Shown: positions 21,459 through 32,071 of the stretch, in pieces
Layout: each line of letters opens with the position of its first letter
Numbering within the stretch: the first letter of the stretch is position 1
Made by a program: the position numbers and the translations under genes
The notes under the pieces: model-generated
Database searches by the model: none
What the model saw: the letters and a program-made list of their open reading frames with translations, nothing else
What the model was told of the DNA's origin: nothing
DNA from: DUZB01 sp963747555
GTDB taxonomy: Bacteria > Desulfobacterota > DSM-4660 > Desulfatiglandales > Desulfatiglandaceae
Direction of reading: 5' to 3'
Length of the DNA stretch: 64,000 nucleotides
NCBI GenBank assembly: GCA_963747555.1
Contig: CAVVFZ010000010.1
Coordinates: forward strand, 1 to 64,000

Positions 21459-23419
21459 ATGAGCCTCAAAAAGGACCCAAGGCGAAAAGGTCGGAGAAAC
21501 AGCAGATGCCGGCGGTCTATTCCGATTCCTGTCTGTTGACCCATGACGACCTGTACTTGTTTAACGAAGGGAATCATTTTCAACTCTACAAAAAGCTGGG
21601 CGCCCACCTGAGGTCCCACGAGGAAGAAAGGGGCGTCCATTTCGGGGTATGGGCGCCGAACGCCCAGTACATATCCGTGATCGGAGATTTCAACGGATGG
21701 GACAGGGAAGCGCATCCACTTCACATGCGAGAAAATTCGGGCATTTGGGAGGGCCTTATCCCCGATCTTCCATCGGGCGCTCCATACAAGTATCATGTGC
21801 GCTCCCGCTACCGGGGGCACCGCGTGGACAAAGCGGATCCCTTTGCCTTTTTCAATGAGTTGTCGCCAGAGACAGCCTCCGTGGTCTGGGATCTTTCCTA
21901 CCAGTGGAAGGACCACGCCTGGATGGAGGACCGGACGGAGAAGAACCCCAAAGAGGCGCCTGTTTCCATCTATGAGATTCACCCGGGGTCGTGGATGCGG
22001 GTCCCGGAGGAGGGAGACCGGTTTCTGACCTGGCGCGAATTGGCGCCCAAGCTTGTGGAGTACATCCATAAGACCGGGTTCACCCATGTGGAGTTTCTGC
22101 CGATTATGGAACACCCTTTTTACGGGAGTTGGGGATACCAGTGCCTTGGTTACTTTGCCCCCACCAGCCGGTATGGAACGCCGCAGGATTTCATGTTTCT
22201 CATCGACCTGCTTCATCAAAACCAGATCGGGGTGATCCTCGATTGGGTGCCGTCCCACTTCCCTTCGGATGAGCACGGTCTGAGCTATTTCGACGGCACC
22301 CAACTGTTCGAGCACCAAGACCGTCGGCAAGGATTTCATCCTGACTGGAAAAGCTACATATTTAATTATGGCCGCAACGAGGTGAGAGGTTTTCTGATCA
22401 GCAGCGCCCTGTTCTGGTTGGACAAATACCATGTGGACGGTTTCCGGGTGGATGCCGTGGCCTCCATGCTTTACCTGGATTATTCCCGCAAGGAAGGGGA
22501 ATGGATCCCCAACGAATTCGGGGGAAATGAGAACCTGGAGGCTATCTCCTTTTTGAAGCGCTTCAATGAAGAAGTCCACAAAAACTATCCTAATGTCTTG
22601 ACCATCGCCGAAGAATCCACCGCCTGGCCGCAGGTTTCCCGGCCCGTCTACCTGGGAGGATTAGGGTTTGATATGAAGTGGGATATGGGATGGATGCACG
22701 ATACCCTGCGCTATATGTCCCAGGATCCCGTTTACCGGAGCTATCATCACAACAATCTGACCTTTCGCATGATCTACGCGTATCAGGAGAACTACGTGCT
22801 GCCGCTTTCGCACGACGAAGTAGTCCACGGAAAAGGCTCGCTGCTTTCCAAAATGCCCGGCGACGAATGGCAACAGTTCGCGAATGTCCGGTTGTTGATC
22901 GGCTATATGTATGCGCAGCCCGGAAAGAAATTGCTTTTCATGGGGTCCGAGATCGGCCAACGACGAGAATGGTCCCACGATCGAAGTCTGGACTGGCATT
23001 TGTTAGACCATTTTCCCCATCGCGGTCTTCAGCGCTGGGTGGAGGACTTAAACCGGTTCTACCGGAGCAATCCGGCTCTTTACACAAAGGACTTTGTGGC
23101 GGAAGGGTTTTCCTGGATCGATTGCAACGACGCACCGCAATCCACCTTAAGCCTCTTGCGCCGCGGAATATCGCCGCTTCAGGATGTGGTGGCCGTGTGC
23201 AACTTCACCCCGGAGCCACGGCATAACTATCGGGTGGGAGTGCCTGGTGAGGGGGTCTGGAAAGAAGCCCTCAATAGCGATTCTCGTCACTACGGCGGCA
23301 GCAATCAGGGCAGCCAGGGGGATCTGGAAGCCACTCCCGTCCCCTTTCATGGCTTTCCCTCTTCCCTGAATCTGGTCCTTCCGCCCCTGGCCATCGTCTT
23401 TTTTATTAGAGGGGAATAA
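21459..23419 (+). CDS. glgB: GlgB 1,4-alpha-glucan branching enzyme
   Basis: GH13 branching enzyme that introduces alpha-1,6 branches. It has a CBM48 N-terminal module (VHFGVWAPNAQYISVIGDFNGW), the EIHPGSW and WGYQCLGYFAPTSRYG segments, nucleophile Asp in VDGFRVDAVASML, acid Glu in LTIAEESTAWP, and LPLSHDEVVHGKGSL, then a C-terminal all-beta domain. About 650 residues. The ATG at 21459 with an AGGAAG site gives MSLKKGPKAKRSEKQQ if one missing G near 21473 is restored; otherwise the ORF starts at 21506. It lies between treS-mak and glgM. Confidence 0.95.
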
Positions 23420-23426
23420 CCTTTCC

Positions 23427-24671
23427 ATGCGCATTCTTTTGCTGACCAACGAATATCCGCCCAATGTTTACGGTGGCGCCGGCGTTCACGTGGATCATCT
23501 CAGTCGGGAGATCCTGGGGATGGAAGACCCCGAAATGAAGTTAAAGATCCTCTGTTTCGGCAGCCGGTGCAATACCGTCGACGGGAAAGTAGTTGCCGGT
23601 ATGGACGGGCCCGAAGGAACGTTGAGCCGGCTTCCTCACACCAAACTCCTGGACGTTCTTTACCGGAATTTAGCCATGATCGGCACAGCCGAAACGGCCG
23701 ATCTGATCCACTGCCACACATGGTACAGCTACCTGGCCGGTTGCCTGCTCAAACAGATCCTGGGTGCGCCGCTGGTGGTGACCGTCCACTCCCTGGAGCC
23801 TCATCGCCCATGGAAAAAGGAGCAGTTGGGAAACGATTACTACGCCACGTCGTGGCTGGAAAAGACAGCATTGGAAAATGCAGACGGCGTCATCGCCGTG
23901 TCGGGCGCCATGAAAAAGGACATTACCGATCTTTACAACGTGAAACCGGAAAAGATCCGCGTCATCTACAATGGCATTGATGCCGATCGCTTTCAAAAGG
24001 TGGAACGCCCCGACGTACTTGCTTCTTACGGCATCGACCCGGGCAGGCCTTATATCCTTTTCGTAGGGCGTATCACGCGGCAGAAAGGCATCCTTCACCT
24101 CGTCAATGCACTGCCTTTCCTGGACGATGGGGTGCAGGTCGTTCTCTGCGCCGGCGCCCCGGACACCGATGCCATCGGCAGGGAAATGGAAGACCGGGTG
24201 AAAAGAGCTCGCGAAAACACCCGAAACCCCATCTTCTGGATCCAGGAAACGGTTCCCGAGGAAAAACTGGTGGCGCTTTACAGCCATGCCGCTGTTTTCG
24301 TGTGTCCGTCGGTTTACGAGCCCTTCGGCATTATCAATCTGGAGGCTATGGCGTGCGGCACGCCCGTGGTGGCTTCGGCCGTGGGGGGTATTCCCGAGGT
24401 GGTGGTGCACGGAAAAACCGGACTGCTGGTCCCGTTGGAAGCTGTCGGCGGTGGCAACGCCGAGCCGAAAGATCCGGAAAAATTCGCGAGGGACCTCGCC
24501 GGCGGCATAAACGCATTGCTGCGGGACCCGGACAAACGCGCCCGAATGGAGGATGCTTGCCGGGAACGAGTCGACAAACAGTTTCGATGGAAACGTATCG
24601 TCGAGCAGACGGTCGAATTTTACAAGGAACAGGTGAGATCTTCTTCCATGGACAAAAGGGCGATGGGATGA
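23427..24671 (+). CDS. glgM: GlgM/GlgA-type GT4 glycosyltransferase (maltose-1-phosphate or glycogen synthase)
   Basis: GT-B fold glycosyltransferase of 414 residues, uninterrupted. It starts MRILLLTNEYPPNVYGGAGVHVDHLSRE (actinobacterial-type GlgA signature), with DLIHCHTWYS, VVTVHSLEPHRPWK, VIYNGIDADRF, YILFVGRITRQKG and the donor site CPSVYEPFGIINLEAMACG followed by VGGIPEVV. Mycobacterial members (GlgM) use ADP-glucose and glucose-1-phosphate to make maltose-1-phosphate; older annotation calls them glycogen synthases. With GlgE in the same operon the GlgM activity is the better inference. No ADP-glucose pyrophosphorylase gene is visible in the window. The stop overlaps the treZ start. Confidence 0.9.
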   Translation: MRILLLTNEYPPNVYGGAGVHVDHLSREILGMEDPEMKLKILCFGSRCNTVDGKVVAGMDGPEGTLSRLPHTKLLDVLYRNLAMIGTAETADLIHCHTWYSYLAGCLLKQILGAPLVVTVHSLEPHRPWKKEQLGNDYYATSWLEKTALENADGVIAVSGAMKKDITDLYNVKPEKIRVIYNGIDADRFQKVERPDVLASYGIDPGRPYILFVGRITRQKGILHLVNALPFLDDGVQVVLCAGAPDTDAIGREMEDRVKRARENTRNPIFWIQETVPEEKLVALYSHAAVFVCPSVYEPFGIINLEAMACGTPVVASAVGGIPEVVVHGKTGLLVPLEAVGGGNAEPKDPEKFARDLAGGINALLRDPDKRARMEDACRERVDKQFRWKRIVEQTVEFYKEQVRSSSMDKRAMG

Positions 24672-26551
24672 AATATTTTTCTCCTGCACACCTTGGGGCG
24701 GAAAGCCTTGGAGACGGCCGGACAAGCTTCACGGTATGGGCGCCTTTTGCGGAAGCCGTGACGGTTGTTATGGTCTCACCGGAAGAACGGCTGGTCCCCT
24801 TATCGCGGATGAAGAATGGATATCATCAGGGCATCGCGGAATCCGTGGGTCCGGAGACCAAATATTTTTACCGTCTTCACAAAAAGGGACAAGAAGGCGA
24901 GAACGTCGAACAATGGCCGGACCCCTGCTCCCGATTTCAACCCGAGGGGGTTCACGGTCCTTCCCAGGTGGTGGACAAGGCATTTCATTGGCAGGATGAA
25001 GCGTGGTCGGGACTTTCCCTCTCTCAATATATCATCTGTGAAATTCATGTAGGCGTATTTACGCCGGAAGGGACTTTTGACGCGGTCATCTCTCACCTGG
25101 ACCGGTTGAAAGACGTGGGTTTTACGGCCCTGGAGTTGATGCCCGTGGCCCAGTTCCCCGGGAGCCGAAACTGGGGTTATGACGGCGTCTACCCTTTTTC
25201 GGTCCAGAATACCTACGGAGGTCCCGCGGGTCTGAAACGGCTGGTAAATGCCTGCCACCAAAAGGGAATGGCGGTGATTCTGGACGTGGTCTACAATCAC
25301 CTGGGTCCGGAAGGAAACTATCTGCCCAAATTCGGGCCCTATTTCACCGACTTTTATCGTACGCCATGGGGTGAGGCGATCAATTTCGACGGTCCGGACA
25401 GTGATGCGGTCCGCCGATTTTTCATGGAAAGCGCGCTGCAATGGGTCACGGAATACAGGATTGACGCGCTGCGAATCGATGCGGTACATGCCATCTTAGA
25501 CTTTTCGGCCCGCCCGTTCCTCGAAGAACTGGGGCTGGCAATTCACAAAGCGGCGGAAATGGAGAACCGCCGGATCTACTGCATTGCCGAAAGCGCCCTG
25601 AACGATTCACGGGTCATTGAATCCCGGCAATTGGGTGGGCTTGGCCTGGACGCCCAATGGAACGATGACTTTCATCACGCATTGCATACTCTACTCACCG
25701 GGGAGCAGGAGGGGTACTACCAGGATTTCGGGAGTATGGAACACCTGGCAAAGGCATGGCAGGAAGGCTTTATCTACTCAGGGCAACATTCCGCCTTCCG
25801 TCGACGCCGCCACGGCAATTCCTCTCGGAACCTGCCCGGGCGTCAATTCGTGGTGTTCGCCCAGAACCACGACCAGGTGGGAAACCGTATGCAGGGCGAC
25901 CGGTTTTCCACATTGATCTCTCTGGAAAAGCAGAAACTCGCCGCGGTCCAGGTGCTGCTCTCCCCCTTTATCCCCCTCCTGTTCATGGGGGAAGAGTATG
26001 GAGAGACCGCGCCTTTTCCCTATTTTGTAAGCCACTCGGATGCGGAACTGGTGCGCGCCGTCCGGGAAGGCCGGCGAAAGGAGTTCGCGGACTTTCAATG
26101 GAAAGGGGAACCGCCGGACCCACAGGCCGAGTCAACCTTCCTTTTGGCAAAACTTGACCCACATCTTGCTGAATCCGGTGTCCATAGAACGATCTTGGAA
26201 TTTTACAGGGAGTTGATCAGGCTGCGCAAGGAGGTCTGCTGCCTGCGCGATCCAAGCAAAAAATCGATGCGTGTGCATGGTTCCGGTCAAGTTCTCAGCG
26301 TGCACCGCTGGAGCCTTCAAGACGAAGCGTTTTTATTGTTTCATTTCGGGGACAGGTCTTTGAAAAAGACGGTCCCGCTGCCGGCGGGATGCTGGACGAA
26401 ACTCCTCGACTCCGGCGACCGCCAGTGGTCGGGTCAGGGAAGTGAAATTCCGCCTGTGCTCGTCTCGGAAGAAGGCGCCGCGACGGACATTTTTCTTAGT
26501 CCCCATAGTGCGGCCGTTCTTTACAGGGCGAATCCAAACCCGTGCTTATAA
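24668..26551 (+). CDS. treZ: Malto-oligosyltrehalose trehalohydrolase TreZ
   Basis: GH13 enzyme that releases trehalose from malto-oligosyltrehalose made by TreY. It is 627 residues and intact. The N-terminal CBM48-like domain starts MKYFSPAHLGAE and has TSFTVWAPFAEAV; the catalytic barrel has YIICEIHVGVFTPEGTFDA, NWGYDGVYPFSV, DVVYNHLGPEGNY, nucleophile Asp in DALRIDAVHAI, acid Glu in IYCIAESALND and VFAQNHDQVGNR. The ATG at 24668 overlaps the glgM TGA (ATGA), the tightest coupling in the operon. Confidence 0.95.
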   Translation: MKYFSPAHLGAESLGDGRTSFTVWAPFAEAVTVVMVSPEERLVPLSRMKNGYHQGIAESVGPETKYFYRLHKKGQEGENVEQWPDPCSRFQPEGVHGPSQVVDKAFHWQDEAWSGLSLSQYIICEIHVGVFTPEGTFDAVISHLDRLKDVGFTALELMPVAQFPGSRNWGYDGVYPFSVQNTYGGPAGLKRLVNACHQKGMAVILDVVYNHLGPEGNYLPKFGPYFTDFYRTPWGEAINFDGPDSDAVRRFFMESALQWVTEYRIDALRIDAVHAILDFSARPFLEELGLAIHKAAEMENRRIYCIAESALNDSRVIESRQLGGLGLDAQWNDDFHHALHTLLTGEQEGYYQDFGSMEHLAKAWQEGFIYSGQHSAFRRRRHGNSSRNLPGRQFVVFAQNHDQVGNRMQGDRFSTLISLEKQKLAAVQVLLSPFIPLLFMGEEYGETAPFPYFVSHSDAELVRAVREGRRKEFADFQWKGEPPDPQAESTFLLAKLDPHLAESGVHRTILEFYRELIRLRKEVCCLRDPSKKSMRVHGSGQVLSVHRWSLQDEAFLLFHFGDRSLKKTVPLPAGCWTKLLDSGDRQWSGQGSEIPPVLVSEEGAATDIFLSPHSAAVLYRANPNPCL

Positions 26552-26562
26552 AATAGAGGTTG

Positions 26563-28993
26563 ATGATGGAAGAAAAATATATCTGCATACATGGACATTT
26601 TTATCAACCTCCCCGGGAAAACGCCTGGCTCGAAACCGTCGAAGTGCAGGACTCGGCCCACCCCTATCATGACTGGAACCAGAGGATTACCGCCGAGTGT
26701 TACTCGGCAAACGCCTACTCCCGAATCCTGGATGGAGACGGCCGGATCGAAAAAATTGTTAACAATTACGAAAAAATTTCCTTCAATTTCGGCCCCACGC
26801 TTTTAGCCTGGATGGAAAAAAACAGCCCGGGATTGTATCAGGCCGTTTTGGAGGCGGATAAAAGAAGTGCCGATCGGTATTCAGGGCACGGCTCCGCCGC
26901 TGGCCCAGGCATACAATCACATGATCATGCCCCTGGCCAACCGGAAAGACAAAGTTACCCAGGTATTTTGGGGAATCCGGGACTTTGTCCACCGCTTCGG
27001 ACGCAATCCGGAAGGAATGTGGCTGCCGGAGACGGCGGTGGACCTGGAAACCTTGGAAATCCTTGCCGAGCAGGGCATTTTATTTACGATTCTCAGCCCC
27101 TACCAGGCGGCAAGGACCCGCGACATAGGGGGAGAAAAATGGTGTGATGTAACCGACGGAACCATTGATCCCAAAGAACCGTATCTGCAAAAGCTGCCCG
27201 GTGGAGGCGAGATCTCGCTCTTTTTTTACGATGGTCCAATTTCACATGGTGTAGCCTTCGAGGGGTTGCTTAAAAACGGCGAGGCCTTTGCGGAACGACT
27301 TGTCGGAGGGCTTACCGACCGAAAGACGGCGCAGCTTTTACACATCGTTACCGACGGGGAAAGTTATGGCCATCACAGCCGTTACGGGGATATGGCCCTG
27401 GCCTATGCGCTGCACTTCATCGAAGCGGAAGGACTTGCCAGGTTGACGAATTATGGTGAATTTCTCGAAAAACACCCACCGATGCGTGAAGTGGAAATTC
27501 ACGAAAACTCCTCATGGAGCTGCTCCCATGGTGTGGAGCGTTGGCGGGAGGACTGTGGCTGCAGTTCCGGACAGAATCCGGGCTGGCGCCAGCGCTGGCG
27601 CCGTCCATTGCGGGAATCCCTGGACGCCCTTCGGGACGAACTGGCAACGGTCTATGAAGAAAAGATCGCGGACTATTTTAATGACCCGTGGAAGGCCCGG
27701 GACGATTACATCGACGTTGTGTCAGACCGGTCTCCGGAGGTTATCGAGCAATTTTTGAATCACCACGCGAAGAAGGCGTTCCGCCCCGGGGACATGGTGA
27801 GAATGCTCAAACTCATGGAAATACAGCGTCATGCCATGCTGATGTATACAAGTTGCGGCTGGTTTTTTGACGAGATTTCGGGGATCGAAACCGTCCAGGT
27901 TATCCAGTACGCCGGTCGTGCTATTCAGCTTCATCAGGACTTGTTTGGCGGCGATCTGGAAACCCGATTCCTGGAAAAGCTGTCCCTGGCCGAGAGCAAC
28001 ATCGCCGAACACCACGACGGCCGGACCATCTACGAGAAATTTATCAAGCCGGCCGTGGTCGATTTGAAACGGCTCGCGGCCCATTATGCCATCAGTTCGC
28101 TTATCGAGGATAAGCCCGAAATGACCGCCGTGTTCTGCTGTTCCATAACCCAAAAGGAGTACCACCATGCGGAAGCGGGGAGAGCCAAGATGGCGGCGGG
28201 TCAGTTGGAAATCACCTTCGACATAACCCAGGAATCGGAAAACATACAGTTCGGGGTGTTCTACATGGGAGACCATCAGCTCACCTGCGGCGTTTCCAGG
28301 GACCTTCGCGACAAAGATTTCGGCCAACTGGTTCGAGAACTTTCAGCGGGTTTTGATCGCGCCGATTTTACGCGGGTCATGCGGATCTTGGCGGATACGT
28401 TCGGCGGCTCGCTGTATTCGCTTAAATCGCTTTTCAGAGACGGTCAACGAAAATTGGTCAATGCCATCCTGGAAAATATGGTCGCCGATGCCCTTTCGGT
28501 TTATCGTCACATCTATGAACCGAATGTGCCGCTCATGCGCTTTCTTAAAGATTCCTCCACCCCCATTCCTTTTCCTCTCTATGAGGCGGGAAGATTCGTT
28601 GTCAACAGTCAGCTTAAAGAAGAACTTGCCCAAGAAGATGTGGACTACGAAAAAATTACTTGTCTTCTGCGGGATGCGGATCTGGCGGGAATTTCCCTGG
28701 ACGCGGAAACCCTGGAATACACCCTGCGCAGCAACCTCGAGGAAAAGGCTGACGCCTTGGAACGCAATCCGGAACAGTATCCTCTTCTGGAAGAGCTTTC
28801 AAACGGCGTTGAGCTGGTCTACGCACTTCCCTTCGACGTGAATCTGCGCAAGCCGCAGAATATCCTCTATGAATTAAAGAACAGGGTCTACCCGGACTTT
28901 CGCGATAAGGCTGGCCAGGGCGATAAGGACTTGGCTTCCTGGGTAGCCCTTTTCAAAACCCTGTGCGGACGATTGAACTTGAAGATGCCCTAA
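26563..28993 (+). CDS. Glycoside hydrolase family 57 protein with DUF3536-type C-terminal region
   Basis: A large alpha-glucan-active GH57 enzyme of about 809 residues, probably a cytoplasmic amylase or amylopullulanase-like hydrolase. The N-terminus has the GH57 signature CIHGHFYQPPRENAWLE; the nucleophile region is GMWLPETAVDLETL and the acid region is IVTDGESYGHHSRYGD. The long helical C-terminal part (from about residue 280) is of the DUF3536 type. One extra base near 26899 breaks the frame inside the conserved GHGSALAQAYNHMIMPLA segment. ATG 26563 follows a GAGG site. It is placed between treZ and treY, suggesting supply or trimming of chains for trehalose formation; the exact bond cleaved is unknown. 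Confidence 0.87.
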
Positions 28994-28995
28994 CC

Positions 28996-31784
28996 ATGAA
29001 AGTTCCCATCGCCACATATCGTATTCAGTTTAATCCGGAGTTCGGGTTCAGGGACGCCTTGGCGATTGTGGACTATCTGGCCGATCTGGGCGGACCCTGG
29101 CTTTATGCCTCGCCAATCTTTGCGGCCCGCCGGGGAAGCCTCCACGGATACGATATTATTGATCCGAATCGACTCAACCCGGAACTCGGTTCCGAGGGCG
29201 ATTTTGATGAATTGATCGACCGGCTGCGGGAAAAGAAGATGGGCTGGCTCCAGGATACGGTTCCCAATCATATGGCCTATACCGGAGAAAATTCCCTGCT
29301 CGCGGATTTTTTTGAACTGGGGAAAGAATCTGTATTTGCCTCTTTTTTCGACATCTACCGGGACTATTCCGCTAACGCCCTCTCGGGTCGATTGGCGGCG
29401 CCTTTTTTAGGGGATCGGCTGAATTCCTGCCTCGAAAGAGGAGAAATCCGGCCGGTGCTGCGAAACGGTACGCTTGGTGTGGCCTATTACGAACTTTTTT
29501 TTCCGCTGCGGCTCTCGTCCTACGCCCTCTTGGATCCCGGGAGTCCCGATTCCTCTGTATCCCTGCCGGAGGAAGATAAAACGCTTCTGGCCCGGGCAGT
29601 TCGAGGACTCATCGATACCGCTGCTGCGTCGCCCTCTTCGAACCGTGACGTCCGCATCCTCGAAGGAAAGGAGATGATCCGCCTGCTGGTCGATCAAAAT
29701 CCGGAGATTCGTCGATTTGTGAACAGACGACTGGAAATCATGGATCCGAAAAAGAACGGGTCCGATGCGGTGAACTCCCTGAAGCAACTGCTTTCGGAAC
29801 AGGTTTATCGGCTTCGGTACTGGAAAACAGCCGCTCGGGAGATCAACTACCGGCGGTTTTTCGACATTAATGAACTGATATGCCTGCGCCAGGAGCGCCG
29901 GGAGGTGTTCGAGCATACCCACCAACTGCTCCAAAGACTGGTTTCGGAGGGGAAGATTGATGGGCTGCGAGTCGATCATGTTGATGGTCTTCGTTTTCCC
30001 GGACAATATTTGCGACGTCTGCGGGAGGCATGCGGGGACATCTACCTCGTGGTGGAAAAGATTCTGGGTCCAAAGGAGTCTCTCCGGCGTACATGGCCCG
30101 TTCAAGGGACCACCGGCTATGAATTCGCCGACCGGGTGACCCGGCTCTTCTGCCGTTCGGACCGTCAAGGCCTGTTGGACGAAATCTACCGGGATTTTTC
30201 AGGAAGAAAGCTCTCTTTTGACCATGTCTGCCGAATCGCCAAGGGGCAGGTACTGAAGGAAATATTCGAGGGGGATTTATTCAATCTCGTGGAATCGATA
30301 CGTGCCGCGATCCCCGCTGAAGCGGGAAAATCAGACACCGACACGCTTACCGCCGCCGTTCGGGAAGTGCTGATCCGCTTTCCCGTCTACCGAACCTACG
30401 GGGATGAAGACGGGGGCAACGGGGAATGATGCGGATCTTATCCGCGAGGTTTTCCGAGAGGCTGCCGCGGATCGGCCGGGCCTGTCCCGGACACTGAACG
30501 TCTTTCGGGACTGCCTTTTGGGTGAAGAGAAAGATGCCGGCGGTGCGGAGGAGGGGGAGGGGATCTCCGAGGCCCGGGCCGAGGCCCTGTCCCGGTTTCA
30601 GCAGCTTTGTGCTCCTCTGGCGGCCAAGGGTGTTGAAGACACTGCCTTGTACCGGTTTCATCGGCTTGGCTCCCTGAACGAGGTGGGTAGTGATCCTGCC
30701 AGGATCGGGATTTCCCTGGCCTCTTTTCACTCCTTTTTGGCCGAGCGCGCCGAAACCTGGCCCCATGGCATGAACGCTCTTTCCAGCCACGACTCAAAGC
30801 GTTCCGAAGATGTTCGAGCGAGGCTTAATGTCCTCTCCGAGCTGCCGGACGAATGGCGGTTTCAATGTAGTGTGTGGCGCGATTTGATTCGGGATAAAAA
30901 GGAACACTACAAAGGTGCGGAGGTGCCTGATGCCAATGTTGAGTACCTCCTGTATCAAACCCTGGTGGGCGCCTTTCCCTTTGAAATGGAGGACTTGGGC
31001 GACTGGACGGCACGAATGCGGCAATACATGGTCAAGGCCTGCCGGGAGGCCAAGGAGCACACTTCCTGGCTGGCGCCGGATTCTGACTACGAAGATGCCC
31101 TGGGCCGGTTTATAGATCGGTTGCTCTCAGAGAAGAAAGAGAACCGTTTCATGAAAGCATTTGTTCCTTTTGCAAGGAAAGTGGGGCGATTCGGCGTGTT
31201 CAATTCGCTTGCCCAGACGTTGATTAAGATTACCGCACCGGGACTTCCTGATTTCTATCAGGGGACCGAACTGTTCGACTTTTCTCTGGTGGATCCTGAC
31301 AACAGGCGCCCGGTTGATTTCGTCCGGCGCAAAATGCTGCTGGAAGAGATCACAAACCGCCCGTTCACCGACTCGTGCGCAAAGGGTGACGAAAAATACC
31401 GGTATGATCAGGATGAAACTTTACCTCGTCCACGCGGCCTTGCAGGTCCGAAAACAGCGGCCCGCGCTCTTTCAAACGGGAAGGTATAAGCCCCTGGAAG
31501 CCGTTGGACGTTTCGCCGCCCACGTCGTTGCTTTTGCCAGGGTCCTTGGAGACCGGTATTGTCTGACGGTGGTTCCCCGATGGCTGACGGAGGTGATACC
31601 CGGCGGGGAAGAACCGTTGGGGGCCGTCTGGGAGGACACAACGCTTCCACTGCCCGACGGTTATCCCACCGCCTGGAGCAATGCCATGACCGGAGAAAAA
31701 TACGGCGTCATGCAACCGCTGATGCTGAAAGATCTCTTCGGACGATTTCCTATGGCGCTTCTGACTGGGGAAAGGGATGGATGA
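28996..31784 (+). CDS. treY: Malto-oligosyltrehalose synthase TreY
   Basis: GH13 intramolecular transglucosidase that converts the reducing end of a maltodextrin to a trehalosyl unit, the partner of TreZ. The N-terminus PIATYRIQFNPEFGFRDA, then GSLHGYDIIDPNRLNPELG, DTVPNHMAY, nucleophile Asp in IDGLRVDHVDGL, acid Glu in IYLVVEKILGPKE, and ALSSHDSKRSEDVRARL are all family hallmarks. About 929 residues. Frame changes near 30420 and 31415 leave three pieces, each strongly conserved. The gene starts 2 bases after the GH57 stop and ends the plus-strand operon; a MITE-like element follows. Confidence 0.93.
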
Positions 31785-31832
31785 GCGCAATTCGCAACTT
31801 CCATCCGAATCTCCTCTCAGTTCGAGGTCTAA

Positions 31833-32004
31833 GAGCCTGTTTTAAAATTATCTCGTCGCGAGGTTGAGCGAGGCTTTCAATGGCAAGGAAGCAAGAAATG
31901 GGGCTGGAAGCGTAGTCGGGCTACGATGAAGACCCATTTTAGCAGCTGACGCAGCCATTGGAAGCCACAGCCGACCGCAGCAGGGATAATTTTAAAACAG
32001 GCTC
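31833..32004. mobile_element. MITE-like element with 20-bp perfect terminal inverted repeats
   Basis: The 172-bp element is bounded by GAGCCTGTTTTAAAATTATC (31833-31852) and its exact reverse complement (31985-32004), directly flanked on both sides by TAA, a likely 3-bp target duplication. Inner arms are also partly symmetrical (TTTCAATGG near 31873; CCATTGGAA near 31952). No reading frame of note lies inside. It separates treY from mscS and looks like a non-autonomous element; the mobilising transposase is not in the window. Confidence 0.75.
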
Positions 32005-32071
32005 TAAAGCGAACGGCATTTTTTTTGACTGCACCGAGCAGCCATAATTTGAAAGAGGAAAATAAAAATCC

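Noticed and set aside
21440..22579. Minus-strand open frame opposite glgB
   Set aside because: Antisense shadow of a clear branching enzyme.
23670..24725. Minus-strand open frame opposite glgM
   Set aside because: Antisense shadow; no independent support.
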